NCBI GenBank assembly: GCA_013400975.1
Contig: WBMZ01003470.1
Location: 40,439-104,438 of the forward strand
DNA length: 64,000 nucleotides
Direction of reading: 5' to 3'
From: Atrichornis clamosus
Lineage: Eukaryota > Chordata > Aves > Passeriformes > Menuridae
Below are positions 27,222 through 39,640 of this stretch, in pieces. The first letter of the stretch is position 1. The number at the start of each line of letters is the position of its first letter. Below the pieces are notes generated by a model that was given only the letters and a program-made list of their open reading frames with translations, was not told the DNA's origin and searched no databases. Both the position numbers and the translations under genes were made by a program.

Positions 27222-29539
27222 ATGGAAACATCTTTTAACTAGATGATAAAAATGTATCAGAATATTATTAACCTAGAAACGACTCCATGCTGGCTGAAGA
27301 GTGGTAAAGCTCTGGCACGTGCCTACACATTCCATTTGGCCATCACCAATTGGCAAATTTCATCTACATTTTTAGATCATTATCTATGAGACAGTTTCAT
27401 AATACCAGCTTCAATTATGTCCACATTAAGCCTAAATGAGGTACAAATCCAAAATTCTTGATCACATTCCAAAAATATACTTCACATACTCATTCACTAA
27501 ATTACATGGGAGTTACTGAAAACTGTGTGTCACAGTTTTGCCTCATTTATATAAATTCCCTTCATGAGAAAGAAAAACTGAAGAGTAGAAGTGCGGAACA
27601 CTAATTTTGCAACTTTGTAAGTGATCTGCACAATCTTAAAATTGTTTCTTGTCTCCTATTTGAAGCCTGGGTATTCCAAAAGTGGATACACAAGGCACCA
27701 TTACAAAGTTTAAGACTTCTATCCACAATTTTTTCACATTTCACAAACTCACTATTGTACTATATGGTCACTGAAGGCCCTTACATGTACTAAGGTTTTG
27801 TCAATGGCCCCATTATTTTAGATTTCTCTACAATTAATTTAATAGGTCATTTAACTATCATTTTTGTAGCTTATTTTTCCTCCTTTCCTTCTATGTTGAC
27901 TATTGCCTAAATTTTCAGAAAATTTCATCTTAGTGGATGTTAATTCTTTGAAGATCAGTGATACAAGAAATACTTAGCTGCTTAAAAATGTAGATCACTG
28001 TATAAAATGATTCTATCTCAAATACTTGTGATGAAAGAGCATAGTTTGTCTTTGAATAAAATGGACCGACCCATGTCAGAATGTATTTCTGGAGATATTC
28101 CTTTGTCTTTGTAACCTGAATTGCTGCATGTCTCTCCTGTTCTTTGTAGCAGCAATACATCAGTTCATTCTAGTTAAATTTGATGCCAAGAAAAAGAGCA
28201 GAAGGGCCTACCTCATAAAAAATGTCTAATATAGCCCATGAACTGTAAATTCAGGCATTATTACCACAATGTAGATTTTTGTTTAAGAGATATTTCCACA
28301 CAAAACAAGGTGGCAATTAAAGTACCATGATAGTACCTAATGAGAACTAAATTCAATGTGACTATCAAGTTCACCCTGAAAAGATGTACCATAATATTAT
28401 TCATTAGTGAAGGCCAAATATTAGAGGACAGACTACATGAGAATGACAGGAAGGTAGGATATGAAGAGCTAAGTATTCAGTTAACAAGTTCCCTGGTAAA
28501 TTGCTGCTTTACCCTTTTTATCTGATAATCTGATGAAAAAACAGCACTGATAAAATTCAAGCATCTTCAGAGTTTGTAAGTACTGCAGATGATAACTTCC
28601 TAATTTGTAAGCTCTGCATTTAACAAACTAAAGAATCTGTTAACCTGAGGTAAAGAAAAAAAAAATGCAGAATTGATTGTAGCTTGATCAGAAATGTTAG
28701 AACTGTTTTATTTGTACACAATAAAACCCAAACAAGCAATGTAAGTGAAAACTGAGATTTCTTAAGAACATCCCTGTTTTCCAAACGGCAGTGATCCCAC
28801 AGCCACTTGTAATAGTTAAAAAAATCCTTTAGTGTCAGAGGAAAAGACTAATCTTTTCTTAAGTTTTCAAAAGTAGGAAAAGGGATCACTGACAGATATA
28901 GGTACAAATCAAGTGCTAGGAAACCCAAAATAACTGATGAAGAAGAAAAAATGAAAGCTAAATATATAGTCAAGGAAAGCAGGAGTAACTTTATATTAAT
29001 TTAAGATCAAAATACAACCTCAATATGGTTTTTTTTCATTATTGGATGGAAATATTTTTGGTTAACTGTTGAAAATCAAAGTCAAAAATATACAACATAT
29101 TTTTTGTTCCTTGTTTAGGTATAAGGCAAATGACGTAGTCATAGCTGGTGAAATCCCTTTGACTCGGAAGTATCTTAAGATCTATTTTAATAAGAAGGCC
29201 AGGTCAGCTCCCGGTTAAATTCTAGGGAACTACAGATTATATATGGTTCATGTAATTGAGTTGAGTGGAATGCTGTTCTTAGCTTTTAAATAGGACAAGG
29301 TCTGGAACACAAAATAAAACTATTATCCCACCAAAAGGATAGCAAATTGCATTTAAAGCTGCAATTACAGCCATGAATGGCAAAACAGAACACAAAAAAG
29401 AGGAGCAGCTATAGCACATTACAGAAATATATAAAGATACCACAGCAGTACAGATTTTCAGGTTTTTGGGGTTTTTTTAAGAGGAATACTCTTTACCTGC
29501 TTTGATGCTTTTATCTGCTGTTTTAATTGCCTGTTATTG

Positions 29540-29592
29540 GCATCTATCAGACATAGGCTGCTGGGCTAGGTAGACGTTGAGCCCAATTTGTG
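29540..29592 (+). mobile_element. Possible ancient CR1-like 3' fragment, plus strand
   Basis: GGCTGCTGGGCTAGGTAGAC preceded by CATCTATCAGACATA resembles the TACTGGGCTAGATGGACC block of old amniote CR1 3' regions. Only about 50 bp are comparable. Confidence 0.3.
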
Positions 29593-31983
29593 TTGTTTTC
29601 CCACACGTGTTTCATATAAAGAAGTAATTACTATATATGTATGAGATTAATTTCTTTATAGGACCATTAGATTCCTGACCATGTACCGATTTTACCTTCT
29701 TCATATTTTTATAGTAAAAGAAAAGAAGAATATAGACAGAACAAGAGAAGAAAGAACACAGAAGACAAGCCAATGGCTAGCTTAACACCCCCAGAGCTGT
29801 GCATCACTGGCTTGCCTTCTGCAAGCAGAGTATGTTTCAAACACATTTCACAAAGCCATAAATATATGAACAAGACATATAGTTCAAGTCAAACAGGATA
29901 GCTATCTTCAAACCACTATCACATGTAAGTCATACACTTTACCTACTCCTTAAAGCTTGATTATGAGAAAATACTAAAGGAGAAAACTAAAATATAGAAA
30001 TTTGCATGCAATCTTATTAGAATCTAAATGTTATATATGTATCTCATGTTTGATATACGGATTGAACATTTTGGTCCCAGCCTTATTGTTACATAACTTA
30101 ACGAAAAATTATCTTATTTCTTCTGTCAACTCTGTTACATTTGTAAAAAATATTCTAGAGACATTGATACAGTTACTTCAGACACTATTTTGCAGAAAGA
30201 TATGGTCCAATTATGTTTTATTAGAAGTTGAGATCATTGCTAAGTGACTCCTGAAAACCTCTAGATTTAATACAAATATGGAAGAACTACCAAGCAGACT
30301 GCTAATACCCAGCACCACAAAAAGCAATAGGCATCTGTGGATTTATCTATCAATGGGGTTTCTTCCTCTACAAGATCTTAAGCTTTAAATCCTCACAGTA
30401 TGTACAATATCAAATAGACCAACTGGTTTATTTTTAGAACAATCCACTTAAAATATCCTAGAGAAGAGACCCAAAAAGCTGAAAGAGTGTAACTACGAAT
30501 TTGATTGCATTAACCAGCAAAAGACAATTTACACAGTGGATGCAGACTGTAATTCCCTCAATAATTACTTCAATAAGGTGCAGTCTATAACTAAGTGCAC
30601 ATTACTTAAACTATAATAATAAAAGAACTTAGAAAGTAAGACAGTTTGTTAAACAAACAAGCAAAATTACCTTCAAAAAATGCAGGATCACATAGTTAAA
30701 TATACAACACATGTTCATAATGCTAGAAGAATAAGATTAGCTGAAAATATCACGTTTTAGAAAGAACTCTACCAAGAAAGAAACCATGCTGCGTCATCAA
30801 GAGTAAAGTTGTCAGCAACGTATCTGAGGCAGTTTTGAAGCAGCAATAAGAAATATAATTAATGAAAAGACTTTTTTTCTTTCCTGTGTTTCATCCTTGA
30901 ACTGTCACCTATCTCATGTAGAGGCAGCAAGAACTTATATTTGAAACAGAAATGGCTAAGAAAGGAAAGCCATCTACGTCAGTTTTTCTGATGCAACTAG
31001 AACACCCTCTGTTACTGTGTGAATAGAACATTTCTGGGAAATTCATTTGTCTCAGTAATTCAGTTGATACGTTATGAATCACCTCCCTTAGCCTTGTTCA
31101 CTACACTCTGTTCAAGAAACGTAAGTAATGCACTAATAAATACATCAAGCTCCTATTTTTACAGTTACCTTTAAACAAACTTCCTCTCTAGGAATCATTT
31201 GGAGTAGATATCCCTGCATCTATTCAAGGAGAGAATGACCAGGTAGGTCAAGTCTGAGGGAGAAGATGGGAGAGGGAAAAGAAATGTTTATTATTAATAC
31301 AGATAGGAGTTCAAACAGAACAGGAGTTGGCAGCAATGCCATGAAAACAATTTCTAAATGAATTCCAAAATGTGTTTCATTATTCATTCAGGAAATAAAC
31401 TTGTGTAACATCACAGGTATGTCTCCTTCTGTTGTATATGCCAAAATCACCATTTTAGTTTTACATAATGAAATTGCAATACAATAGGGCTTCATATTTT
31501 TTTGCTTAAAATAACCAAATTTAAGGTATTATAAAATTATCTCCCATACTACTATATGACGTTATGAAAATCAATGCAGATTATTGTTCCAATTGTAGCA
31601 TTATCAATTCTTTTCTATAATGCAAGGCTGCCTGCTACAGAACACCTCTGGGGGGCTTCAAAGCCATTTCTTAGAAATTCTGAATGAGCACTGCCAAAAA
31701 CTTCTATTAAAATAAGATGTTCAAAGTCTAAAAAAATAAGTGTGTATTGAATACAGAGTATTTTCATGTGCTCATCCGCTTTGAAAAAAAGGAACAAAAT
31801 GTACATTGCTACACATACAGATTTGCCAAAATAACAGATAGGATTTTGACTCTTCACATGCTAACTATGTTTTAATTCAAAAGAAGAAAAGAAGCTGGAC
31901 AAATAGCAGCCATTATGGGTTACTGCGTATCAATAACTTGGAAAAACTTACTTTGTCTCCTATTTAGTTGGGAGCAGTTACTA

Positions 31984-32093
31984 GTTTGGCTTTGGATTTG
32001 TTTTCTTTTTTTATTTTGAGAGGCTTTTTCATTTGTTTGTTTTGGTATGTGATTTTGTTGTTTTGCTTTGCTGTTGTTTGGGGTTTTTTTTTA
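31984..32093. repeat. T/G-rich low-complexity tract
   Basis: About 110 bases are dominated by TTTG, TTTTG and GTTG motifs and end in GGGG followed by T9. It is the complement of an A/C-rich tract like the one at 17969. Confidence 0.75.
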
Positions 32094-32853
32094 ATCAGAT
32101 AGAATAAGAAACTAATACTGTAAGTCAGTTAAATCTCATTTATCTTCAGGTGAATCTCCTTCAAATCCAACCAAATTTTGTTCTGAGATGATGAAAGTCT
32201 GTCAAAAAAGCAAAAAAAAAAAAGCATTAAATACTATCAAATGAGTCTTTGAGCTGTTTGATCCACTGTAGAGATGAGGCACAAACAAGTATTTTACAAG
32301 AGTCTTTGGAAGATACAGATAGAGATAACAGATAGAGAAATGTCATTATGTAGAAATTGTTTCTGAAAATTTTACATTTTCAAGCAGAAGTTCCCTTCAT
32401 TTATCTTTCCAACTTCCAACCCTACCTACTGTAAAAACTGGAGCCACCAATAAAAGGTAAGTCATTCTGCTTATAGGTTGTTCTTTCGTTTAAGAGCATT
32501 CCTAGTCACACTTTCTCACTTGCACTGTAACAGACAAACTTTCTCTAGACCCTGTTAAGTGGCATAAATGTACATGAATTATCAATATTTCTAACACAGT
32601 AACTAAGTCCTGAATAACAACACTGGATTTTTTTAATTCCATCTTTAAGCTGCAATACAATTCCTAAAAAATATCTCCCATTAAGATCACTTTTTGCTGT
32701 GCTTGCTGGCTTCTCTTCTTCTACAGAGTTCTTAGATGGTTCCTTCCTTTAGTGTTTAAATGCACTGCTCCAGAACAGCATCCAATTCTAGAGTCACATG
32801 ATAAAAAGGAAATGCAAAAAAACCTGTGTCTGAAATAACCTTAGAATCAATTC

Positions 32854-32870
32854 TGTATGTATGTATGTAT
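32854..32870. repeat. (TGTA)4 microsatellite
   Basis: Four TGTA units are followed by T. Confidence 0.9.
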
Positions 32871-34705
32871 TTTGTTTATGAAGCGAATTTGTGAAGCTTG
32901 CCACTTCTCTGTTTTAAGAGAGTTTGTAGTCATTTTTTTTATTTTCTTGGATTTTTTTAATGACTCAGGGACATACCTCCACACAATGACGTGTTCACCT
33001 TACCCACTCACTCTTTCAATAGAAACGTTTTGTGAAATGTAATGGATATGGTCAAGATGTTGTGGAAAATATATCAAACTGCCACTAAAGAAAATGGTCC
33101 TTTACTATAATTCATTTTAGTAGGTAGGCGTATACAGATGTAGAGGTTCAAGTTCTCCCTGTACCAGACATTACAAAAATAAAACTACATTATAACAGAC
33201 CATCTACAAAACACACCCACTGAAAACTTATCAAATACTTAATTTACTCTGTCAGGATAATCTTCCAACTGTTAAGTGCTCTAATTATAAAATGACCAAC
33301 TCTAAATGAACCAAATCTAAAATTTCCACAAGATCACACGAATCCCAAAGAACAAATGCAACAAATATATTCATAAATGTTTACAAAAAATGACAGAAAA
33401 ATTTCATTATAAACATACAGTCCATGTTAATTATCGCCTTGCACATGAGGGTTAAAAATCCAAAATTTCTACAAATCAAAGTTACTCAATATAGAACCTG
33501 TCAAAGCATTTCTTTCTATCCTGCAATACCTCATGCACCTTCACAGTGGTGTGACTCAGGCCATGTTGAAATTTTGATGGAATAAAATTAACCATGGCCA
33601 AGAAGCCCAAATTCAAACAGAAACATACCACATCACAGCTTGATATTGATAAATACCAGGAAGAAAGTGCACTCACCGACATTCTAAAATCAGCATGAAA
33701 ACTGACATCAAATTAAGTCACTGCAACATTCCCTTCCAACAAGACAAGCACTTCATTGCATATACTATTTCATCTGACAGCCATAATTTTATGTCAAATA
33801 GGAAAGATATTCTTTCATGGAAAGTCAAATTAAAATTAAGATATATCTGTCAGTACACAATGACAGAAAATATCAATTTAAGCTAGTAAGTTTAGTGACC
33901 ATAATCAATTCCCTGCTTCTTAAGTAGTTGAAAGGGTTAGAGTGGATTTTTTAATTTATTCTTACTATAATTTAATTTTGTACATAATTCTTCAAAGAAA
34001 TCTACCCTGTCTCTATTTCTACTGACCTAAAAATATGTGAACATTGAGATGTGTCATCTTTCATATCTAAACTAAGAAGCAATTTTGTACCTGCCTCAGG
34101 CAAAACTTTCCTGTAATTTTATTTAGCAAAGTGGTTTGCTTTAAAGGGAATGTAAATAACAAAGTTCTGTGCAAGTGTAATAGGAAACTCCTAGAACTAC
34201 TTTGAATTATAGAACAACAAAATTTTATCTTATTTCAAACAAACAGGAGCTTCCCTTTGAATGTCAGTGTTGGCAGCAACAGGAAAATGGACTTCAGAAT
34301 AGTCAATTCCCATCTTACACAACTAAAGATTTCCTACAGTAAACAAAATAACCTCTTTGAGAACCTCACAGTGATTAATGCTCTTTCCGATCATGAAGCA
34401 AAAGACTCACAGACAATCTTCTGCTTGCACATGCCATCAAAACCCATCCCGAAGATGTAAAACTAGCTTGGTCATGTTTTGTATCATTCCTTTGAACAGA
34501 CACTTGCTGTTTCAAAGTTGGTCTTCCAGGTTATTGTTGCCGCAAATGAGCCAAGACAATATGACCTCTTCAGCGAAAAAGGGTATTTTCTTAAAAAAAG
34601 TATTTACAGTTAATGTAAAGAAAAAAAAATCAAATTATATTATCATGAAGAATTGCAGCTGATTTTCAAGAACGTATAGAAGTGGGTACCATCTACGTTT
34701 AGTTT

Positions 34706-34720
34706 GCCCTCTGGTGGCCA
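34706..34720 (-). promoter_or_regulatory. CTCF-like site
   Basis: The minus strand reads TGGCCACCAGAGGGC, which fits the vertebrate CTCF core CCASYAGRKGGC at every position (CCACCAGAGGGC). It lies in unique-looking AT-rich intron, not inside a recognised repeat. The motif points leftward, the same way as SPOCK3 transcription. Occupancy cannot be inferred from sequence. Confidence 0.55.
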
Positions 34721-36942
34721 ATTCCAACGTCGGTTAAATCTAGAAGAGAGCACAAGGATGCACTCTGGAATCAGTGTAATTAGAAGGTAGTTGGTATGTT
34801 ACAATTACTTTTACAGTTCTTCATCTAACCCCTCATAAATTTTTAGCACACAACTGCAGCTGTTAACTTGGTATTCCTTCTATAGTTTCTGGCTACACAC
34901 CTTTGAGCATCTACCAAAAAACTTGTACAGATTCAGTCTTGACCAGGTTTAAGGTATTTTGGAAACTAAAAGAATGTAACGTTTTTAATCTCCTAGAAAG
35001 ATAAAAAGGTGCCAAAGGAGGACAGACAGTTTTGAAGGACAGAATAACAGACTGGTTTATGCCACTAGAGTTCAGTAAATCAGAAGATAAAACAAAAATC
35101 TAGAGAAAATTACTGGAGTTTCTCAAAAGCCCTTGTAAATTTGTCTATAGGTAAGTGACAACTACCACTCAAAAGCAAATTTTTACCCCTATATACTTCT
35201 AAATGTAGAGAATTTGATTCAGTGGAATCTTTGAGAACATTTATTGGAAGAGGTTGTTGATGAAACTGACAGCAGAACAGAACAAGCCTGAAATAATCTG
35301 TAGCTACTCAGTTGTCAAAGGAGACAAGAAGTCATTTCAGATTCTGTGGAGGATCAGGTCTGACGGCTGAATAGAAATGCTGCATCAAAAATTTCACTAT
35401 TTTCAGTTCTACGTAGACACTTAGCCTGATAAGCATTATTTCAGAATATGTGATTCCCTGTGATTCTGAACAGCAGCACATCCAACAGTATGCAACAAGG
35501 GACCAAACTACTTTAAAAAACAAGGAATTCCTTTCCGTTTTCTTCTCCCCAGATTGCAGTGGTCTGAAACAATGATATGCCTCAACCACATAGTTCTCAT
35601 CAAATCCAGGATTAATGCCATCCTTTTTTGCAAGTAATTAGCCTGGTAGATTCTCAAAGGTACTTTCTTTTCCACAAACAGTTTCAAGTATATGAAGATT
35701 TAAAAGAATTCAAGAATTCAGGAGTTTGCTGAAAATACAGGCTTTGTTTGCCAGCAACACTGACATTAACAGTTTATTCCAACAAAGATTTCAGGCAATT
35801 TTGCAGCTCCATTATTGCAACGTCCAAAAAAAAGTATTCTGATTGCAAACATTCAAAAAGCTGCCAATTCTGCCTCACACGCTAAATAAATGCACAGAGG
35901 CAGCTGCCTGAGGTTTTGGAAAGACCAAAAGCGAGATGAGAATATAATACCCTCTAGTGATTGCCTACCAGCTAAAGCAAAAATTGTAAATATTTGCTGG
36001 TGTATTCTGTATAATACAGGCAAGGCAAGGAGGGACTTCTATGTGCAACTAAGTAGGAAAAAACCAAAAACCACAACACCAGAAATTCCAGTAACTTGGG
36101 TAATCAGACATACTATTGCACCTGAGCCAACTACTTAGTTTAAACCAGTCTATAATGAACATAGCATCAAAATTACGAAGTCTTTCTGAATAGGTTTTAT
36201 AAATGAATTGGGGAACTGTGGATGGAATGATGAAATCATTATCTTCCTTAGTTGTAGTCATTTTAACTGTACTGGAGATTTGTAACATCTTTTCCCTTAT
36301 ATCACTTTTGTCAAATATCTGACTATTTGATTTGTATAGTAAAAGATTTATGACGGAAAGAACTGATGCAATGCTGCTAAAGCCTGTAATATTATTGGCT
36401 GCTCTGAAGTGCCTCTGTATCATTTTGAAATGACAGCATTACGCTTTTGTGGTTTTTTGCATTTTTATCTTAAGTAGTTTTGATACTTGAGTACATGGTG
36501 GAGTAAATGGATGGGGTTTTTGTTATAAAAGAACAGATTTTGAGATACAGAAGCTACACAAAGCCTTCCCTTTCCAGGTGTCTCTTTATTATACGCACAA
36601 AGAATTACAAGCTTGACACTTGCCAGCAACATAAGCTACTGCAAAAAATAGACTGGGGGTGGGAAATGCCCCAGAATATCTGCTTGGCTTTTCTTCACAC
36701 AGTTCTGTAATATAAAGATCAGATATCAGTGGAAGAGTCATTATACTCATCCTGATCCAAGGTTTCTGCACCAGTCACATTAACTGCAGCATCAAAATAC
36801 CTTTCTTTTTTTAATAAGCTACCTATTGAAATTGTCCATTTTTCTCCTTTCAGGAGAACTTTGGCATTGTTTTACAACCATTCTGTAAGACTTTGTGATG
36901 TTTTTCAAAATATAAAATAAAGTTCCCATTTTCTTCTTGAAC

Positions 36943-36981
36943 ATACACACACTTTTCAAGAACAACACACCCACACACACA
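36943..36981. repeat. CA-rich imperfect microsatellite
   Basis: Two short CA runs (ATACACACAC and ACACACCCACACACACA) are separated by TTTTCAAGAACA. Confidence 0.75.
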
Positions 36982-37836
36982 GTCAAAACCAATCCTTTGT
37001 TTAGAATTCAGATTCATCTATAATAACCTAGAATAAGAAACAAGCCACTGACATAAGATACAAAAGTAAAACTGGAGTTCATTTTAACAATACTGATTAA
37101 GTAAGCTTTCTTTCCCAGGATACTGTTAAACAAGAGCATTCTATCCAGACAGAAAGTATTTCCAGGGCTCTTCAGAACAGAGTTATTTACTTCCAATGGG
37201 ATTAAAGAATATTTAGGTTCAGTGGGGAAAAGTACACTTCCAGAAGGAAGAACAAGACATCTCCCACTAGATGGTCACAGCTCTGTGTGACAAAAACTCT
37301 GAAAAAAGAGCTCAGGACTTGACAAGAACTAGAGAGCTCATCTTCAGGCTACCCTAATAATAGGTGAAGTCACAAATCTAAAGCCTCAGGGTACATTCAA
37401 CTTGAATAAAAAGGAGTCAGACTTCAGAGTAAAAGTCTGCTGTAAAACTACTTTGCTATGTGACAGTAGAATACAACTGTTTTCCTACTGGGGTGAATAA
37501 ACTGTTCTCTGTAAGGACAATTCTGACAAGTATTTTAAATTACTGCTATGAAACTGTATTGGAGGTTTAAAACAATTTCTGACTCCATACAAATGCCACA
37601 TTTTTTCTAGTTTCACTGGAGAAAATAGGAAGTTGGGACTAAACCTATTTACAAACTCCTCTACCCTTGGTCACGAGAAGTGACGTTTCAAGAGCATCCA
37701 AAAGCAAATTGGCAAGAGTAACAAAGTTAAATGAACCTCATATAGACTGCAGCATCAGGATCTATCGTTACCACTTCCTATCCCAGTAAGATTTTTGAAA
37801 AGGTTGCTGTCACACTCAAAAAATAGAAGATATCAA

Positions 37837-39640
37837 TCATAGAAGCACAGGATGTTTTGCGACCTTAAAGATCATCTGGTTCTAACTCTCCTGCCATGGA
37901 TAGGGAACCTTTCACCAGATCAGGTTACCCAAAGCCCCCTACAGCCTGATATACAACACTTCCAGGGATGGGGCACCCACAGCTCCTCTGGGCAACGTTT
38001 TCCACTGTCTCACCACCGTCCCAGTAAAGGATTTCTATCTAAACCTACTTGCTTTCAGTTTGAAGCCATTCCCCCTTGTCCTATCATTACATGCCCTTGT
38101 AAAAAATCCCTCTTCTCATTCAGACACAAGCCTTTCAGTGCAGACAACTTCTGATCCACCCATCAAATCCATTTCTCTCCAGTTTAGAGATTATGATGTT
38201 ATGCAGGACAGTGCCATATGCTCTTCACAATTCTCAGAAGATGGTATCAGTTGCTCTCACTATATCCACCAACACTGTAATCCCATCATAGAAGGCCATG
38301 CTGGCTGTCACCAATCACTTGGGAGTTTCCAGAAGGATCTTCTCCATGATCTTGCTGGACACTGAGGTGAGACTGACTGACCTGTAGTTCCCCAGGCCTT
38401 CCTTATCTCCCTTTTTAAAAATGAGGGTTATGTTTCCCCTCTTCCAAAGAGAACTTCACCAAACGGCCACAACTTCTCAAGTATGATGAGTAGTGGCATC
38501 GTCACTTCCTTGGCCAGTTCCCAGAGGACCCACAGTTGCATCTCATCAGGTCCCATGAACTTGTACACTCTCAGTTTCCTTAGATGGTCTCAGAGCTGAC
38601 TGCTATAGTGGGTGGCTCTTAATTCTCCCAGTCTCTGCCTTTGCATTCTGCGACTAGGCCCAGTGCGGCTGGAATGCTTGCCAGTCAATACTGAGGCAAA
38701 AAAGTTTTGGAGCATCTCAACCTTCTCCATATCTTGCGTGACGTTCCTGCTTCCTTCCTGAGAAAACGCACATTTTTCCTGGTCTTTTTTGTTATCACTG
38801 ATAGAAGATTTTCCTGTTGGCTTTGATGCCCCTAGACAGATTTATATTTATCAGAACTTCTTCTTTCCTAACCTGGTCCCTGAATGCTCAGACAATTTCC
38901 GTTTTCCTCACAGGCTATTTGTCCCTGCTTCCACCCTCTGTAGGCTTCCTTCTTCTGTTTGAGTTTCACAAGGAACAACTTGTTCATCCATGAAGGCCTC
39001 TCGGTGATTTTGCCCAGCTTCTTCTTTGTCAGGATGCATCGCTCCTGAGCTTGGAGGATGCAATCCTTGAATATTAACCAGCTTTCTTGGCTCCTCTACC
39101 CCCTAGGGCTTTATCCCATGCTACTCCACCAATCACATCCCTGAAAAGTCTGCTCTCCTGAAGTCCAGGGTAGGGAGCTTGCTCTGTATCCTCCTCTTTG
39201 CCCTAAGGACCTTGAACTCCACCACCTCATGGTCACTGCAGGCAAGACTGCCCTTCAGATTCATATTCCCCATCAGACAGTCCTTGTTGTTGAGAACAAG
39301 GTTCAGCATAGCACCTCTCCTCATTGGCTCCTTTATCACTTAGGGAAGAAAGTTACCATCAGTGCACTCAGGAATCTCCAGGAACGCCCTGCTGTGTTGC
39401 CCCTCTAACAGGTATCAGGTTGTTTGAAGTTCTTCGTGGGGAACAGAGTTTGTGAACATGAGGCCACTCCTATCTGTCTATGGAAGGCCTTATCTGCTTG
39501 GTCTTCCCAGTGAGGTGGCCTGTAGCAGCCCCCCTCTACAAATGTCACCTGTCTCTGTCTCCCCTTAGTCCTGACCACAGGCTCTCAGCCAGCTCCTCAT
39601 CCATCCCCAAGTGGAGCTCCATCCACTCCAGATGGTTAAA
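37837..39640 (-). mobile_element. CR1 LINE copy, degraded, minus strand, internally deleted
   Basis: The plus strand reads as the reverse complement of a CR1 non-LTR retrotransposon. The 3' end lies at 37837 (TCATAGAAGCACAGGATG, the CR1 terminal repeat type) and the copy extends 5' to about 39640. On the minus strand, 39133-39339 encodes ORF2 pieces such as KEPMRRGAMLNLVLNNK, GSLACSDHEVVEFKVLR and LDFRRADF, which belong to the C-terminal part of the endonuclease region. Near 38360-38400 [18 protein letters not shown] matches the RT domain. Damage is clear: the endonuclease GDFN motif reads KNFK near 39425-39440, a stop follows soon after, frames shift, and near 38130 the sequence jumps from mid-RT to the 3' end, so the RT catalytic box is absent. 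The copy is inert. Confidence 0.92.

Larger units (their letters stand above)
22344..37836. other. Intron stretch without recognised genes
   Basis: AT-rich intron. Apart from the microsatellites, T/G-rich tracts, possible CR1 scrap at 29540 and the CTCF-like site listed separately, I see nothing assignable. The longest open frame (36049-36423, minus, 124 codons) shows no known motif. Confidence 0.6.

Noticed and set aside
36049..36423. 124-codon open frame on the minus strand
   Set aside because: No known motif. I considered a retrocopy but found no poly-A tail or family similarity.
37852..38365. Two ~100-codon plus-strand frames (37852-38154 and 38060-38365)
   Set aside because: They are antisense readings of the CR1 3' end and RT remnant.
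39133..39339. 68-codon minus-strand frame as a possible host gene
   Set aside because: Its residues are CR1 ORF2 endonuclease-region sequence, so it is part of the CR1 copy at 37837-39640.
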